Shown here: positions 7,659-14,970 of the stretch, in pieces
How the letters are laid out: each line of letters opens with the position of its first letter
How positions within the stretch are numbered: the stretch's first letter is position 1
Assembly (NCBI GenBank): GCA_019423265.1
Contig: JAHZBS010000020.1
Coordinates: forward strand, 1-20,469
From: Clostridiales bacterium
Lineage (GTDB): Bacteria; Bacillota_A; Clostridia; Lachnospirales; Bianqueaceae
Reading direction: 5' to 3'
DNA: 20,469 nt
The notes under the pieces: generated by a model
What the model saw: only the letters and a program-made list of their open reading frames with translations
What the model was told of the DNA's origin: nothing
Database searches by the model: none
Program-made: the position numbers and the translations under genes

Positions 7659-9134
7659 GCTATTTCCTTCCACTGTCCATTCCTCCTTATACCGCTCTTT
7701 TCGATAGCAGCGCCCCAAGGCGCAGCAGATTGACAATATTTGGGTCCACTCCGCGCTGCTCGCGCTGGAAGCCGAAATCCGCACCCGATTGTAGACGGAT
7801 TGGAGCAGGTCGAAGGGCAATTGGGCCTGGTCTACAATACAGGGCAGCAGCCGGTTCACCGTCTCCTTTAGCAATTTTCCGTCTGCCTTTTTCCCATATG
7901 CCGCCTCTGCAATCTTATATGGGGACGGAGTTCCCATATAGGATACGAATTGGGTATCCTCCCAACTCCATAGCTCCCAACAGCAGTCTCTATACCACCG
8001 CTGAATCCGGTCATAGAATTCTGATCCGGGCAGTTCCCGATAGTAGGTGATGGCCAGCCGGCCAGGCGTAGCTGAGTCTAAGCCCATGACGACAACTTTC
8101 GCTGCCCGATCAAGATTATTTTTATAGCCGGAAATCGCCTCCTTGAGCTTCAACGCATAGGCCTGCATGGTCTTGGGTACCGCCGCGGACTCTGTATTTT
8201 TCGGCCTCATCAGCTCACGGATGCCCAAAACCGGGTTGACCACCTTCAGCCGTTTTGTCTCCCAGGCGAGAATCACCTGTTCTTGGCTCTTATCTTTGTA
8301 TCCCTGCCTCGCAATCAGCCATTTTAGCGCGTTGTGAGCCTTCTGCGACGTCTCGTATCCCACGCTGAGTGCCTGCCGCTTATCTTCAAACCGCCCTCGA
8401 AAGGTAAAACCAGTTTCATCATTGGCTGAAATCAGCTTGGCTTTGTCCGCAGCGTGACGTATTTTGCTCGGATGCTTGTCTACACAGGGGATCACCTGGC
8501 CTGTCACATAGCAGAGCCGCCTATCCTCCTGCTGGCCCTCATAAAACCGGATATAGGACTGCCAGACCTGAGGATTTTCCCACACTCTTGGGTTTTCCTG
8601 GACTCCCATCCGATTGACGCAGAACCGCACGAAAGCGTCGGTCTGCGCCACAGCGCCTATTTTGACGGATGGGGCGATGGCACCCCCTTTTTCCTCAAGG
8701 CAACCAAACCGAACCAGATCCCGGATGAGACAATTTTTCTTGAGATAGCGCGCAATGACATGTACCTGCGGGTGGCAGTCACCGGACGCACACCACTGAT
8801 CCAACAGCGCTTCATAAGCCTCATGGTATGGCCGCCCCTTCTCGCTGATAGAGTCGGCGTAATCGCCGGCAATGTAAATCAGCTTGTCAAATAGGGGATG
8901 GGGCGCAATGCCACTGCTTCGACTCGCTGAGTCTTCCGTACAGGGAATAATGGTCACCGCATCCTCCTTGGCCACCTTCTCCGCCGCGATGATCTCCGCA
9001 TCTTGATTTAGCGTAACCTGAATCTGGGCGTTGTTGGTGGTGTGGGCAATGGGCAGAAGCATGTCCGTCATATCCTTGCCCACATATTCCTGGCAGTTCT
9101 CATAGGTTTCATACAGTTTCTCAATCCAGCTCAA
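7251..9134 (-). CDS. cas8c: Cascade large subunit Cas8c (Csd1)
   Basis: Cas8c recognises the PAM, opens the target DNA and recruits Cas3. The 627-residue protein starts [19 protein letters not shown], typical of Csd1, and has the conserved stretch GNSTxxRxS-like region and the [19 protein letters not shown] segment (about 350-368) found in this family. Start and stop overlap cas5 and cas7 by ATGA. The C-terminal helical part (from residue 493) also carries an independent ribosome site and ATG for the small subunit Cas11c, annotated separately. The final 25 residues are rich in Lys and Glu. Length is near the family's usual size, slightly long. Confidence 0.95.
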   Translation of the reverse strand: MSWIEKLYETYENCQEYVGKDMTDMLLPIAHTTNNAQIQVTLNQDAEIIAAEKVAKEDAVTIIPCTEDSASRSSGIAPHPLFDKLIYIAGDYADSISEKGRPYHEAYEALLDQWCASGDCHPQVHVIARYLKKNCLIRDLVRFGCLEEKGGAIAPSVKIGAVAQTDAFVRFCVNRMGVQENPRVWENPQVWQSYIRFYEGQQEDRRLCYVTGQVIPCVDKHPSKIRHAADKAKLISANDETGFTFRGRFEDKRQALSVGYETSQKAHNALKWLIARQGYKDKSQEQVILAWETKRLKVVNPVLGIRELMRPKNTESAAVPKTMQAYALKLKEAISGYKNNLDRAAKVVVMGLDSATPGRLAITYYRELPGSEFYDRIQRWYRDCCWELWSWEDTQFVSYMGTPSPYKIAEAAYGKKADGKLLKETVNRLLPCIVDQAQLPFDLLQSVYNRVRISASSASSAEWTQILSICCALGRCYRKERYKEEWTVEGNSMELDKSYLCGRLLAVMDGIEKWALNMMGEERQTNAMRYLDPYTKNAGRIIPVLQRNLLPYMERIGDKKNWLLVTMGDICEKLSQCGGELKALDYRFTFGFYTQQKQIRDEILRRKAEAEQGKKKANDERKGEDVQ

Positions 9135-9844
9135 AAGACTCCCCCCTCCTCAAACTCTCTCCAGCCGCTGAAATTTTCCTCTCCAAAGACCTTTGGCTTC
9201 TGGTCGGCGATCTCCCGGCGTATGGTACAAGCTTCCGGCGGGGGAAAGCGGACATACCCATCCTTCATGACAGGCCTCCAGAATCGGGCGCCTAGCTTGT
9301 TGACTCCCGTCTCATCGGGGTAGTCGAACCCGTGGACCATGAGGCCAAAGGCCAGCTCGCCGTAAGTATCGTAATCTCCCTTCCCTGACCCAAATTCACA
9401 GGGCTCAATGTATCCCTGGCATTCCCGGGTTCCTAAGAAAATATCCCGCCGGCCGCCTCGCTCCAACATCCGCTTTGCAATATAGTAATGCTTGTTCTCA
9501 TTCCGGTCCTGCGCCAGCTCCGGGCGGTTTTCATTCCACGCAAAATGCGCCCGCACCTGGTATTCTACATTGATCAGGTAGGTATAGATGGACAGCGTAT
9601 TTCCCCCTGTGTACTCGATAGGCCGGACGCCCTGCGACTGGGTTTGAATGGACCGCATGACGCGCATCTCATCGATATACCAGATGAAGGTAGGCTTCCA
9701 ATAGCAGCTCTCCAAGATCCCCTTCAACGCCTGATAAGTCGGAATCTGATAGGAACATTTTTCACCTCCGATTCGGGTGAGGGGATCGCTAAATAAGGCG
9801 CGTTGTCCGTATACTGTAAACTCGATTTGATTTTTATACTCCAT
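9131..9844 (-). CDS. cas5: Pre-crRNA-processing endoribonuclease Cas5 (Cas5d/Cas5c)
   Basis: In type I-C there is no Cas6. Cas5 cuts the repeat RNA at the 3' base of its stem and stays bound to the resulting 11-nt 5' handle. This 237-residue protein begins [20 protein letters not shown] and has Tyr48 in ESCYWKPTF and Lys118-His119 in ENKHYYIA. These match the Tyr46, Lys116 and His117 catalytic residues reported for the Bacillus halodurans enzyme, so it should be active. It begins 12 nt after cas3 ends, and its stop overlaps cas8c by ATGA. GGAGG lies before its ATG. The same enzyme would be expected to handle the repeat-like hairpin of the small RNA at 13288-13385. Confidence 0.96.
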   Translation of the reverse strand: MEYKNQIEFTVYGQRALFSDPLTRIGGEKCSYQIPTYQALKGILESCYWKPTFIWYIDEMRVMRSIQTQSQGVRPIEYTGGNTLSIYTYLINVEYQVRAHFAWNENRPELAQDRNENKHYYIAKRMLERGGRRDIFLGTRECQGYIEPCEFGSGKGDYDTYGELAFGLMVHGFDYPDETGVNKLGARFWRPVMKDGYVRFPPPEACTIRREIADQKPKVFGEENFSGWREFEEGGVF

Positions 9845-9856
9845 ACCTCTCCTCCT

Positions 9857-12334
9857 TTACACACTCCACATATCCATTTTCCCGGCTTCGCTCACAACTC
9901 CCAGCTGTTCGTCATAGAATCGCTCTTTTAGGGCCCATGCGCTGCCGTCGAGAAGCGGATACAGAGCGTCCCCCTTCTGTAATTCAGCGATATTATGGGG
10001 ATATAAATCCACCGTATAGGGCTGTGCTTTGACCAAAAACCGGTGTACCTCCTCCAGTACACAGTCTCCATTGAGATTTGCGATCACCTCTTTTCCCTGT
10101 TCTCCGTAGGGAACGATAACTGAAATGGCATCTTGCCTGATCACATAGAATTCCCTGGCCGCCGTCTGAAATGCTTGACTCAGCATGAGCTCAGAGTCGC
10201 AGTCATGCAGTTCCTCATAGGCCGACTGGCCAATTTGATTCTGGGATAGAATGTCATACAATGTAAATCCCACCCGCGCCCCCTTTTGAGGCACAGCAAA
10301 ATCCATCTCCTTCTCCCGCCCCTGATAATAATACTGGTAAAACACCGCCATGGCCTGGGGCGATAACAAATCGTAGCCGAACATAGCGGGCTCCCGCTTA
10401 AACTCATCAAATATTCTAGCCGTGGCCTCCTTGCCATAGGCGATATCTTTTAAATTCGACAGATCCTCTTTCGCCATATTGATCACGTATACGTCCTGGC
10501 AAGCCGCTTCCCCCTCCCGGTTACACCGCCCCGCCGCCTGGGCGATCCGGTCCAGACCCGCTAAGGCGCGAATGACACACTGAAATGAGATATCCACCCC
10601 CGCCTCGATCAGCTGCGTGCTGACACAGATCAGCTTTCTGCCATCCGGATGCCGCCGTTTTTCTTCCAGACGCTCTTTTATCATGTGAAGCCTCTCCCGG
10701 CGATGATTCGGACACATGGCGTTACTCAAATGATATAGCTCATAGGCTTCCTCCCCCCGCTGTCTCAGTCTCTCTTCGGCGCAGCGATAGACATCCCGCG
10801 CCTCTTTTCTTGTGTTAAAAATCGCTAAAATGGAATTCTTCCGCTCCGCCGCTTCCAGGATAAAATCCGCCGCCGCTTCCGCATGGTATCCAGCGTCTGT
10901 GCAGCGATTCTGGATTTGCACCCGCTTCAATTGCTGGAATATACCGGCCACATCCTCCACCATATTCGGATGAGCGGTAAGCAAAATAGGCCGCCTGGTT
11001 CTGCTCAGCTCCGGCTGCGTCGCCGTACAGAGAACAACCGTCGTATTGGCAACTTCGCTGAGAAAGTTGACAGCGCCATTAAATAAAGAAATACTGTTCA
11101 CAGGGATCGACTGAATCTCATCGAAAATCACCACCGCGTTGGCATAGCTCTGCATCCGGCGAATGCTCTGCTTTTTCTGGCCGAAAAAGGTTTCCAGAAA
11201 TTGGACCATAGTGGTGAACACTATTTGCGACTCGTATCGCTCCGTCAAGGCACGATACGCCTTTTCCCGCTCTGTGTAATCCTCGTCGGCCTCCCCCTTC
11301 TCCCAGATCACATTGGAATGGTGCTCCAAAATATAGCGCTCCGGTTCCGGACAGTCCGGCGATAGCAAAATTTTGCGAATCCGGTCTGCGTTCTGCTCCA
11401 GAATCGACAGATAGGGAATGACGTAGATAATCTTGTCTTTCCTGTGCTCCTTAGCGTGTTCTAGGGCAAACCGGATGGAGCTCTCGGTCTTGCCGCCTCC
11501 TGTGGGTACCGTCAACTGGTAAACGCCCGTCCCCCTCTTAGCGAAAGCCCTACATTCCTCAGAAATTGTCTGCCGGCAGCGGTTGATGGAATTCTGGCCG
11601 GCCCGCTTTTTGTATTCCTGCAATACGTCTCCCAACCGCTCCAAACTCTGTTCCCAGAAGCCTTGCGAGTCCACCGCCGGCGCGAGAGACGTGTTTGACA
11701 TAAAATGATAAGTGCTGGAATAGTCGCCATCGATGACGGCGGATAAAAGGAATCTCTGGACCATGGCTATGGTGAAATAACTGTCCAGGCCCCGTTCCTG
11801 CATTTTTTGGCAGAGGGCCCTGATCTCCTGATAGGCCGCCTGAAACATTTGCTCTATCTCTTCTTTTGACCGGTATATGGCTGTATAATGCTTTATCGCC
11901 TCCTCATAGAAGAGTTCCCTGTCCGTCTCCATCTTCTGGGTATACTTGTCCTCCCCGTGTACGGAGAGACAGTCGCAGAGACCGTGGTGCTGGCAGATCA
12001 CCAGGGAGATGAGCTGTGCCGTCAACATCTCCGCCGGATCTTCGGAATTCTGATATTTTGTCTCGTAGAGAAATTTTGCGCCGGTGGTAGAGTGGATCGG
12101 CCCCTTTCCCTGCTGCCGGCCGAAAACGCTGTCGATCAGGTAATCCCTGAAGGTTTGGGTATATTTCCCAGCGTCATGCAACGCTGCGGCCAGAGAGGCG
12201 GTATTGGGCAGTCCGATTTTGCTGCCCGCCTCCCGGGCAATGACTTCCACCTCATCCAGGTGTGTAGCGACGCTCTGCCATTGCTCCTCCGGCTCCAAAC
12301 GGATATGGGCTGGAAATTCCGTTCCCCGTTCCAT
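9857..12334 (-). CDS. cas3: Cas3 helicase-nuclease (type I-C)
   Basis: Cas3 is recruited by Cascade to degrade targeted DNA. With the start at 12334 the protein has 825 residues. An N-terminal HD nuclease domain shows His53-Asp54 (AALHDAGK), His81, and His116-His117 (CQHHGL). The helicase shows Walker A VPTGGGKT (about 276-283), the DEIQ box (405-408) and the late motifs STQLIEAGVDISF and QAAGRCNREGE. The frame is open to an ATG at 12364, but that ATG directly abuts the -10 box TACAAT (12365-12370), so it lies upstream of the expected transcription start and cannot be in the mRNA. The next ATG, at 12334, follows AGAAGG by 9 nt and gives the family-like start MERGTEFPAHIRLE. It is the first gene of the cas operon. 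Confidence 0.94.
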   Translation of the reverse strand: MERGTEFPAHIRLEPEEQWQSVATHLDEVEVIAREAGSKIGLPNTASLAAALHDAGKYTQTFRDYLIDSVFGRQQGKGPIHSTTGAKFLYETKYQNSEDPAEMLTAQLISLVICQHHGLCDCLSVHGEDKYTQKMETDRELFYEEAIKHYTAIYRSKEEIEQMFQAAYQEIRALCQKMQERGLDSYFTIAMVQRFLLSAVIDGDYSSTYHFMSNTSLAPAVDSQGFWEQSLERLGDVLQEYKKRAGQNSINRCRQTISEECRAFAKRGTGVYQLTVPTGGGKTESSIRFALEHAKEHRKDKIIYVIPYLSILEQNADRIRKILLSPDCPEPERYILEHHSNVIWEKGEADEDYTEREKAYRALTERYESQIVFTTMVQFLETFFGQKKQSIRRMQSYANAVVIFDEIQSIPVNSISLFNGAVNFLSEVANTTVVLCTATQPELSRTRRPILLTAHPNMVEDVAGIFQQLKRVQIQNRCTDAGYHAEAAADFILEAAERKNSILAIFNTRKEARDVYRCAEERLRQRGEEAYELYHLSNAMCPNHRRERLHMIKERLEEKRRHPDGRKLICVSTQLIEAGVDISFQCVIRALAGLDRIAQAAGRCNREGEAACQDVYVINMAKEDLSNLKDIAYGKEATARIFDEFKREPAMFGYDLLSPQAMAVFYQYYYQGREKEMDFAVPQKGARVGFTLYDILSQNQIGQSAYEELHDCDSELMLSQAFQTAAREFYVIRQDAISVIVPYGEQGKEVIANLNGDCVLEEVHRFLVKAQPYTVDLYPHNIAELQKGDALYPLLDGSAWALKERFYDEQLGVVSEAGKMDMWSV

Positions 12335-12364
12335 ACTGCTGCGCCTTCTTCCATTTTTAGCCAT

Positions 12365-12393
12365 ATTGTACCATTTTTCACTATTTTTTACAA
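12365..12393 (-). promoter_or_regulatory. Promoter of the cas operon
   Basis: On the minus strand a -35 box TTGTAA (12388-12393) and a -10 box TACAAT (12365-12370) are 17 nt apart. The 50 bp upstream (12394-12443) consist almost only of A and T, including a direct repeat built on ATTATAAAT, and could act as an UP element or carry operator sites. Transcription should begin near 12358. This makes a leader of about 24 nt before the cas3 start at 12334. Confidence 0.7.
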
Positions 12394-12443
12394 GTATTTT
12401 TAATATTATAAATATTATAAAATTTTAATTCTATATTTATTTA

Positions 12444-13172
12444 TTACATTCTATCCATAGGATTGATCGTGATAAGAAGAACCCATTGTTTACTTGCAGT
12501 ATGCGGTTGTAGATTTACTACCGGATTTTTAATTTTGGGATTGGTCAACACGATCCGATTCTCCGATGGATAGTCCAATCTATCTGCTTGAATCACAGCC
12601 ATTTCGACATCTCTTCCTGTTGCTTCTGTCTGATGGTCTTTTTTTGCTTCCACAGGAATTTTATATAAATCTTGGCAATCAACCAGAATATAATATCGAT
12701 TCTTTTCAACGCAAACCGGCTTGTAAAATATCCGAATTGGCAAGCTTAGATTTTCTTTTGTTTGTATTAACTCGAGCAAAGTATTCTCTCCCACAAAGTG
12801 AACTTGCCCTTCCACAAGATTTGGAAATTTGCGTTGCAGATCTGATTCTAGCTCCTTTGCCAAACCTACCACTTTGGGATGCGGCTCTTCCGTGGATACG
12901 ATGTGTGAATCTGTCGGGATCGAAATATCCCGCCATGCGCGCTCTGTCAAATTGATTTTGTTGATAAGGCAGAATGCTGCGTCAATTCCGCCATCATCTC
13001 CTCCTAGAATTCCTTTTTCGATCTGTTCTCTGCTAAGGTTGAAATTTTTCATCATGAGATATGTAGCATAAAACTCAAAAAAGGATGTAATGTCCTTTGT
13101 GCTACAGTCCTTTTCGCATTCGCTGACGATTAGTTCATTGAGTCGTTGCCCTTGTTTTACCATGGCACTCAT
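12444..13172 (-). CDS. AIPR-like protein, short and divergent; putative toxin/Abi effector repressed by the upstream crRNA-like RNA
   Basis: The 242-residue product has an N-terminal part resembling AIPR (abortive infection phage resistance) proteins: a helix around FFEFYATYLM and the motif ILGGDDGGIDAAF (55-67), where AIPR proteins have a GG(D)DGGID box thought to belong to a nuclease-like fold. HPKVVGLAKELE and VHFVGENTLLELI (124-136) also recall AIPR. The usual 500-700 residues are reduced to 242, the segment between the two blocks is short, and the last 70 residues (IPVEAKKDHQTEATG onward) are not recognised; VEAK could supply an E-x-K pair. GAGG sits 6 nt before the ATG at 13172, so this start is preferred to the ATG at 13184. 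It has its own strong promoter and is visibly more AT-rich than its neighbours, suggesting transfer. It lies between the small RNA gene and cas3, on the same strand. The toxin role is inference. Confidence 0.6.
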   Translation of the reverse strand: MSAMVKQGQRLNELIVSECEKDCSTKDITSFFEFYATYLMMKNFNLSREQIEKGILGGDDGGIDAAFCLINKINLTERAWRDISIPTDSHIVSTEEPHPKVVGLAKELESDLQRKFPNLVEGQVHFVGENTLLELIQTKENLSLPIRIFYKPVCVEKNRYYILVDCQDLYKIPVEAKKDHQTEATGRDVEMAVIQADRLDYPSENRIVLTNPKIKNPVVNLQPHTASKQWVLLITINPMDRM

Positions 13173-13187
13173 AGCAAACCTCATTTA

Positions 13188-13223
13188 TTCAATAAATAAA
13201 ATTAGATATTCTCTATGTATACT
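13188..13223 (+). promoter_or_regulatory. Predicted Cascade binding site (TTC PAM plus partial protospacer) in the AIPR-like gene's 5' region
   Basis: TTC at 13188-13190 is followed by AATAAATAAAATTAGATATT (13191-13210). The first 20 nt of the small RNA's spacer are AATAACTACAAATAGATGAT, identical at 15 positions. Mismatches are at 6, 9, 12, 18 and 19, and 6, 12 and 18 are positions that do not pair in type I complexes. The remaining 13 positions match only twice, as expected by chance. The site covers the transcription start region and leader of the AIPR-like gene, and ends in the dyad beside its -10 box. Confidence 0.7.
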
Positions 13224-13255
13224 TACAGTATATACCATCTTCTACCAATTGTCAA
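13218..13255 (-). promoter_or_regulatory. Strong promoter of the AIPR-like gene with a dyad over the -10 box
   Basis: On the minus strand a perfect TTGACA (13250-13255) and TATACT (13227-13232) are 17 nt apart. Transcription should start near 13220. A perfect inverted repeat TATACT/AGTATA with a 3-nt centre (13218-13223 and 13227-13232) includes the -10 box and could be an operator. A promoter this close to consensus would give high expression if nothing repressed it. Confidence 0.8.
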
Positions 13256-13287
13256 CATTAGAATTAAAAATAAATTGCCATTGCCGC

Positions 13288-13319
13288 AAAAAATGACTGA
13301 GATCAATACGACCTCAGTC
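13288..13319 (-). terminator. Rho-independent terminator of the crRNA-like RNA
   Basis: On the minus strand a 10-bp stem with one G-T pair (arms 13310-13319 and 13295-13304, loop 13305-13309) is followed by A and six T (13293-13288 on the complementary strand). It ends the small RNA and probably also transcripts running through from the gene at 13480-14571. It isolates the AIPR-like gene, whose promoter starts 33 nt further on. Confidence 0.85.
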
Positions 13320-13385
13320 TAGCTGTGCTGCAATCATCTATTTGTAGTTATTTTTTCAATCCCCATTCCCTTATAGGAATGACAT
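13288..13385 (-). ncRNA. Stand-alone crRNA-like small RNA (CreA-like), about 95 nt
   Basis: Read on the minus strand, the RNA begins near 13385. It opens with GT, a 6-bp stem CATTCC/GGAATG (13376-13381 and 13364-13369) with loop TATAAG, then the 11-nt handle GGGATTGAAAA (13363-13353). The array repeat has the same order: GT, an 8-bp stem with the same C-G closing pair, and handle TGGATAGAAAT; the canonical I-C tail GGATTGAAA is exactly present. A 33-nt spacer-like stretch follows (13352-13320), equal in length to the array's shorter spacers, and the terminator stem starts at the next base (13319). There is no second repeat. The spacer's first 20 nt match the AIPR-like gene's 5' region behind a TTC. 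This is the architecture of CreA-type RNA antitoxins, which use Cascade as a repressor. Function is inferred; the promoter, hairpins and match are directly visible. Confidence 0.8.
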
Positions 13386-13390
13386 CATCT

Positions 13391-13419
13391 AGTATAACAA
13401 TCCTAGGCCAAAAAGTCAA
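13391..13419 (-). promoter_or_regulatory. Promoter of the crRNA-like small RNA
   Basis: On the minus strand TTGACT (13414-13419) and TATACT (13391-13396) are 17 nt apart. The expected transcription start, near 13383-13385, coincides with the first bases of the repeat-like hairpin, so the RNA would have almost no leader. No protein-coding frame starts behind this promoter before the terminator at 13288-13319. Confidence 0.8.
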
Positions 13420-13479
13420 ATAGCAAGCAAAATCCAATTTTTCCCTTTTAATTTTTTCGAGGATAAAAGAACGCGAACA

Positions 13480-14571
13480 TTATCGGGTTTCACCCAGTAT
13501 CTCCCGGATTCCCTCTGCCACTGCGCGGTCATTGTCGAATACGATCTTCCACAGTCGTTTCATTTCTTCCTGTACTTCTTGTTTCTGGATCAACGCAAAA
13601 GATTCTTCCGTGGGCCTGTATCCCGTCGAGGGATCGACGTTCAGCAGCCTACTGATTTTCCAACAGACGCCGTGGGTCTCGTCATTGTTGTCAGCGATAT
13701 AGCGGTGGAAGAACAGATCTGCCAGTCTTTTTTTCATGGCGGTGTCCTCCGACAGGGTAGAGAGCAGATTGTCTTCGGAACAGAATGCCTCCGCCGCATG
13801 CCAGCGTGTCTCAATGGGAATGCCGCTGATGCCCATCATTTTAAACGCCACTCCTGCCGCGTTTTCCTGTGTCACGCGGGACAGAGTCGCTTCGATATCT
13901 TTTTCCAGTTTGTCGTGAGACGGGTCGGAGAGCGTTTTGTAAATCCGTTCCAATACATCCCGATAGGTTTGCTTCCGCTCCGTTTTCCCCGTGATGACGA
14001 TCCAGTCAGTGTATACGGTGTCTGTCTCCGTGACGGTTTCCCCGCCGTGGCGCATCACAAGAATCCCATCGTCTGTATAGCCGCAGACCGCGTTCCAGCA
14101 ACGTGTCCACCCCAAATTTTCGGCGATGTTTCCCGTGTCGGCGCAAAGGGCGGTAAATCCGTTGTCAATGGCCTCACATAAGACGGCGCGCATCTCGGAG
14201 ACGGATTTGTTCCTGTATCGGGCGTAGGAAAGCCCCGCGAAGTCCATGAGGTTTGAGACAAAGGGCTCCTCCCAACGCCAACCGATGGGTATGTCCGGCA
14301 TGGATTTAACTTCCACGTCGTCGTCTTCCGGGTAGTCAAAGGTAAACGCCACCCCAGAGGCCGTCAAAAAGGTGTGGTACAGCATGAGCTGATGACTGCG
14401 CGATAGATCGCAGCGATTCTGACAGCGTACGCAATAGCTGCCCTTCGGGGCGCACCAGAACGGTGTGTCGGCGGTGATCCCAAGACAAGGCATGACGGCG
14501 GAAGAAAGCGCGGCGAAAAAACCGTCGGATTCCGCGTCATTAGGAAACGGGACAAGGTCGATCTTCTTCAT
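13480..14571 (-). CDS. Conserved hypothetical protein, 363 residues
   Basis: The function is not recognised. The protein is predicted to be soluble and has no signal peptide. Near the N-terminus a group of possible metal ligands is seen: Cys40 in FWCAPK, Cys47, Cys50 and Cys54 in YCVRCQNRC, and His60. The middle contains WNAVCGYTDDGILVMRHGG, which resembles the Cys/His-type stretches of papain-like or BtrH-type N-terminal domains, but this is only a weak resemblance. The C-terminal part (about 230-363) is helical. AAAGGAG lies before the ATG, supporting the start. A possible extended -10 (TGGTATGAT, with TATGAT at 14638-14643) lies upstream. It is probably monocistronic, with the small RNA gene starting about 60 nt after its stop. 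I have seen similar proteins in gut Clostridia only as hypotheticals. Confidence 0.75.
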   Translation of the reverse strand: MKKIDLVPFPNDAESDGFFAALSSAVMPCLGITADTPFWCAPKGSYCVRCQNRCDLSRSHQLMLYHTFLTASGVAFTFDYPEDDDVEVKSMPDIPIGWRWEEPFVSNLMDFAGLSYARYRNKSVSEMRAVLCEAIDNGFTALCADTGNIAENLGWTRCWNAVCGYTDDGILVMRHGGETVTETDTVYTDWIVITGKTERKQTYRDVLERIYKTLSDPSHDKLEKDIEATLSRVTQENAAGVAFKMMGISGIPIETRWHAAEAFCSEDNLLSTLSEDTAMKKRLADLFFHRYIADNNDETHGVCWKISRLLNVDPSTGYRPTEESFALIQKQEVQEEMKRLWKIVFDNDRAVAEGIREILGETR

Positions 14572-14727
14572 AAATTATGCTCCTTTCTGCTTATACAATT
14601 TAGGATTTATTGGGCACTTTCCCTTCTGACATATACTATCATACCACCAAAATGTATAAAAATCTACACCCTTCAAGAGAATTAATCAAATTTCTGCCCT
14701 TAAAAGTCCGTCACGCAATTCCAGCCA

Positions 14728-14756
14728 TTGCAATGCAGTACCACCTGTGGTATACT
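14728..14756 (+). promoter_or_regulatory. Promoter of the folT transcription unit
   Basis: TTGCAA (14728-14733) and TATACT (14751-14756) are 17 nt apart, and TGG just before the -10 makes it an extended -10. Transcription would begin near 14763, a few bases before the riboswitch. Confidence 0.7.
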
Positions 14757-14771
14757 AGATCCGTTCGTCAA

Positions 14772-14872
14772 AGCAGAGTAGGTGGACAGGCGTTAAGTGT
14801 CCGGCAGACGGGGAGTTGCTGCCGGAACGAAAAGCGTTCGCGCTTGCGGTCTGACCATCGCATCCCGCTGTT
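14772..14872 (+). ncRNA. THF riboswitch (folT motif)
   Basis: The conserved parts of the tetrahydrofolate riboswitch appear in order: AGAGTAGG (14775-14782), CGTTAAGTGTCC (14791-14802), a hairpin CCGGCAG...CTGCCGG, ACGAA, a second hairpin AAGCGTTCGCGCTT, GCGG and CCATCGCATCC. The outer helix P1 is AGCAG with CTGTT. It lies directly upstream of a FolT-type transporter gene, the class's usual partner in Clostridia. Binding of reduced folates is expected to lower folT expression. About 100 nt lie between the aptamer and folT; they contain GAGG/CCTC and GCGGC/GCCGC hairpins but no T run, so control of translation is more likely than termination. Confidence 0.93.
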
Positions 14873-14970
14873 ACACGGATTGAAGAGGCAGTACCTCTGT
14901 CGATTTGTGCAACCGCATCCAGAGCGGCGCTAGCCGCAGGAAATCTTGTATACATGAGGAGGTCGCTGCT

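Noticed and set aside
12365..12443. Possible second target of the crRNA-like RNA in the cas promoter (CreR-like autorepression).
   Set aside because: The TTC sites there are followed by ACTATT, TATATT or TATCC, none of which matches the spacer start AATAACTA. Only the AIPR-like gene's site fits.
13172..13190. A second, minus-strand candidate site for the small RNA (TTG followed by AATAAATGAGG).
   Set aside because: Only positions 1-5 and 7 match within the first 12 and the PAM would be TTG; the plus-strand TTC site is much better.
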